Origin: Sva-07 sp963698435
Lineage (GTDB): Bacteria; Actinomycetota; Acidimicrobiia; Acidimicrobiales; Ilumatobacteraceae
Length of the DNA stretch: 64,000 bases
Assembly (NCBI GenBank): GCA_963698435.1
Contig: CAVOQV010000011.1
Location: 1-64,000, forward strand
Reading direction: 5' to 3'
Part shown: piece by piece, positions 63,061-64,000 of the stretch
Layout of the letters: every line of letters starts with the position of its first letter
Position numbering within the stretch: position 1 is the stretch's first letter
Made by a program: the position numbers and the translations under genes
Notes under the pieces: model-generated
Database searches by the model: none
Seen by the model: the letters and a program-made list of their open reading frames with translations, nothing else
What the model was told of the DNA's origin: nothing

Positions 63061-63573
63061 TCAGTCGGCTTGGCCGGCGTTGATCGCTTCGTTGGTGAAG
63101 GCGGCGAACTTCACCGTGTCGAACGCCACCACCAGGTTCGCCTCGGTCTCGATGATCACGCGGTGGGGTGAGTCGAGGAACTTCCGGAACGCCTTGCGGT
63201 ACTCGTCGTCCGGGCTCGATGCGACGCCCGAGAGCGTGTCGTAGAACCAGCTCTTCAGCTCGTCGAAGCCGGGATCGCCGTTGGCGTGCACGATCGAGTC
63301 GCCCTTGTACGAGGCCGTCTTGCCGCCCCGGTTGATGACGATGCCCGACTGCGGCCGCTTCTTCAGCGCGGGCACCCGCTTGCGGCGATCGGCGCAGGTG
63401 GTCCAGAACTTGCCGTGGCGCCACACGTAGGCGACCACCACACCGACGGGATAGCCCTGGGCATTCGTCCAGTTGAAGATGCACTCGCCGCCCGGCTCGA
63501 CGAGGGAGGCGAGTGCCTCCGAGTCGAGCTGCATCGAGGTCAGGTCTTCGTAGTCAACGGGTTGGTCCGTCAT
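63061..63573 (-). CDS. Pyridoxamine 5'-phosphate oxidase-family protein
   Basis: A 170-residue split-barrel flavin-binding protein: SEALASLVEPGGECIFNWTN, AQGYPVGVVVAYVWRHGKFW, TTCADRRKRVPALKKRPQSG, IVINRGGKTASYKGDSIVHA. This pattern matches PNPOx-like proteins that bind FMN or F420 and reduce or oxidise small molecules; it is not the vitamin B6 enzyme itself, which is longer. ATG 63573 is the first Met that fits. It diverges from the LLM gene at the end of the window. Confidence 0.83.
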   Translation of the reverse strand: MTDQPVDYEDLTSMQLDSEALASLVEPGGECIFNWTNAQGYPVGVVVAYVWRHGKFWTTCADRRKRVPALKKRPQSGIVINRGGKTASYKGDSIVHANGDPGFDELKSWFYDTLSGVASSPDDEYRKAFRKFLDSPHRVIIETEANLVVAFDTVKFAAFTNEAINAGQAD

Positions 63574-63648
63574 CGCGTCTCCCTCCGAGTCGTCGCGGGA
63601 AACGTACCACGAGTAAATTTCGCATCTTCGACGGAGAGGGAGCCTTAC

Positions 63649-64000
63649 ATGAAGTTCGGATTGGCGTTCGCCAGCAGCATTGCCATCGACCACCAGGCAT
63701 CGATGGAGATCTGTCGTCGCGCAGAGGCGGCAGGCTTCGAATCGCTGTGGGGCGGTGAGCACGTCATCCTGCCGTCGAAGATCGAGTCGGCCTATCCGTA
63801 CACCGAGGACGGCAAGATCCCGGCGCTGCCGGACACGCCGATCCCGGACCCGCTGATCTGGCTCGCCTTCGCCGCGGCTGCGGCCCCGACGATGCGGCTG
63901 GGCACCTGCATCCTGATCGTGCCGCAGCGCAACCCGCTGATCCTCGCGAAGGAGCTCGCAACGCTCGACCAGCTGTCGGGCGGCAAGGTCGAACTCGGCC
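63649..64000 (+). CDS. LLM-class oxidoreductase, 5' part (runs off the window)
   Basis: The frame is open from ATG 63649 to the window end. The readable 117 residues are MKFGLAFASSIAIDHQASME, EICRRAEAAGFESLWGGEHV, LPDTPIPDPLIWLAFAAAAA, PTMRLGTCILIVPQRNPLIL, AKELATLDQLSGGKVELG. GGEHV and the RNPLILAKELATLD..S.GKVELG run are typical of the F420/FMN-dependent LLM family. GGAGAGGGAG at about 63633-63642 is a ribosome site. The 3' end lies outside this window. Confidence 0.85.
   Translation, partial: MKFGLAFASSIAIDHQASMEICRRAEAAGFESLWGGEHVILPSKIESAYPYTEDGKIPALPDTPIPDPLIWLAFAAAAAPTMRLGTCILIVPQRNPLILAKELATLDQLSGGKVELG

Noticed and set aside
1..64000. tRNA or rRNA genes
   Set aside because: I saw no cloverleaf-like TTCGANTC/acceptor pattern or rRNA core sequence; a tRNA scan would be decisive.

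Overview
The window is GC-rich DNA of actinobacterial character, most like the Acidimicrobiia/Ilumatobacter lineage. I base this on codon bias, a DUF222/HNH endonuclease gene, many F420/flavin LLM oxidoreductases, TetR-controlled catabolic genes, Thr/Pro-rich lipoproteins and PqqD/HprK-like genes in a glycan locus. This is an inference from gene content; there is no rRNA or other taxonomic marker here. I found no rRNA, tRNA, CRISPR array or classical insertion sequence.

Layout. 0-7 kb holds a decayed HNH endonuclease tail, a lipoprotein, a patatin-like lipase, an ECF sigma factor with a secreted partner, an HNH/DUF222 gene, a NERD-domain protein and a small secreted protein. 7-23.4 kb is a surface-polysaccharide locus: polysaccharide deacetylase, nucleotidyltransferase, sugar epimerase, two separate PqqD-like plus HprK-like kinase cassettes each near a Tat-exported small protein, a GT4 glycosyltransferase, a UDP-sugar dehydrogenase, a NeuD-type acyltransferase, a PglC-type initiating sugar transferase, a DegT aminotransferase and a large DUF4012 membrane protein. 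23.5-32.6 kb is mixed: lipoproteins, unknown proteins, a PD-(D/E)XK nuclease, a LytR C-terminal-domain protein, a TauD-type dioxygenase, a DUF3291 protein and a 769-residue Tat lipoprotein. 32.6-64 kb looks like a catabolic region: two Gfo/Idh/MocA oxidoreductases, a DapB-like reductase, three overlapping P450 genes, SDRs, a cupin, an MBL-fold hydrolase, an acyl-CoA dehydrogenase/enoyl-CoA hydratase/aldo-keto reductase operon, a CaiB-type CoA transferase, a Rieske-glutamate synthase fusion, a D-aminoacylase-like amidohydrolase, a Rieske ring hydroxylase, RidA, LLM oxidoreductases and a phosphotransferase.

The most striking non-coding signal is a family of 11 nearly equal-length (about 52 bp) palindromic elements, all intergenic and all between 39.85 and 58.4 kb, with conserved ends CGTTTGCG...CGCAAACG and a conserved inner hairpin. 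They lie in divergent, tandem and convergent gene gaps alike, so they behave like a mobile or REP/MITE-type repeat rather than simple terminators. Other repeats are five 61-bp tandem units after the sugar transferase, two 31-bp palindromes with a GTC-N-GAC centre, and two 56-bp direct repeats flanking the dioxygenase.

Caution: about a third of the genes are broken by one or more frameshifts while the protein sequence on both sides stays well conserved. Insertion/deletion errors in the assembly are the simplest explanation, so I annotate these as single genes and mark where the frame changes.
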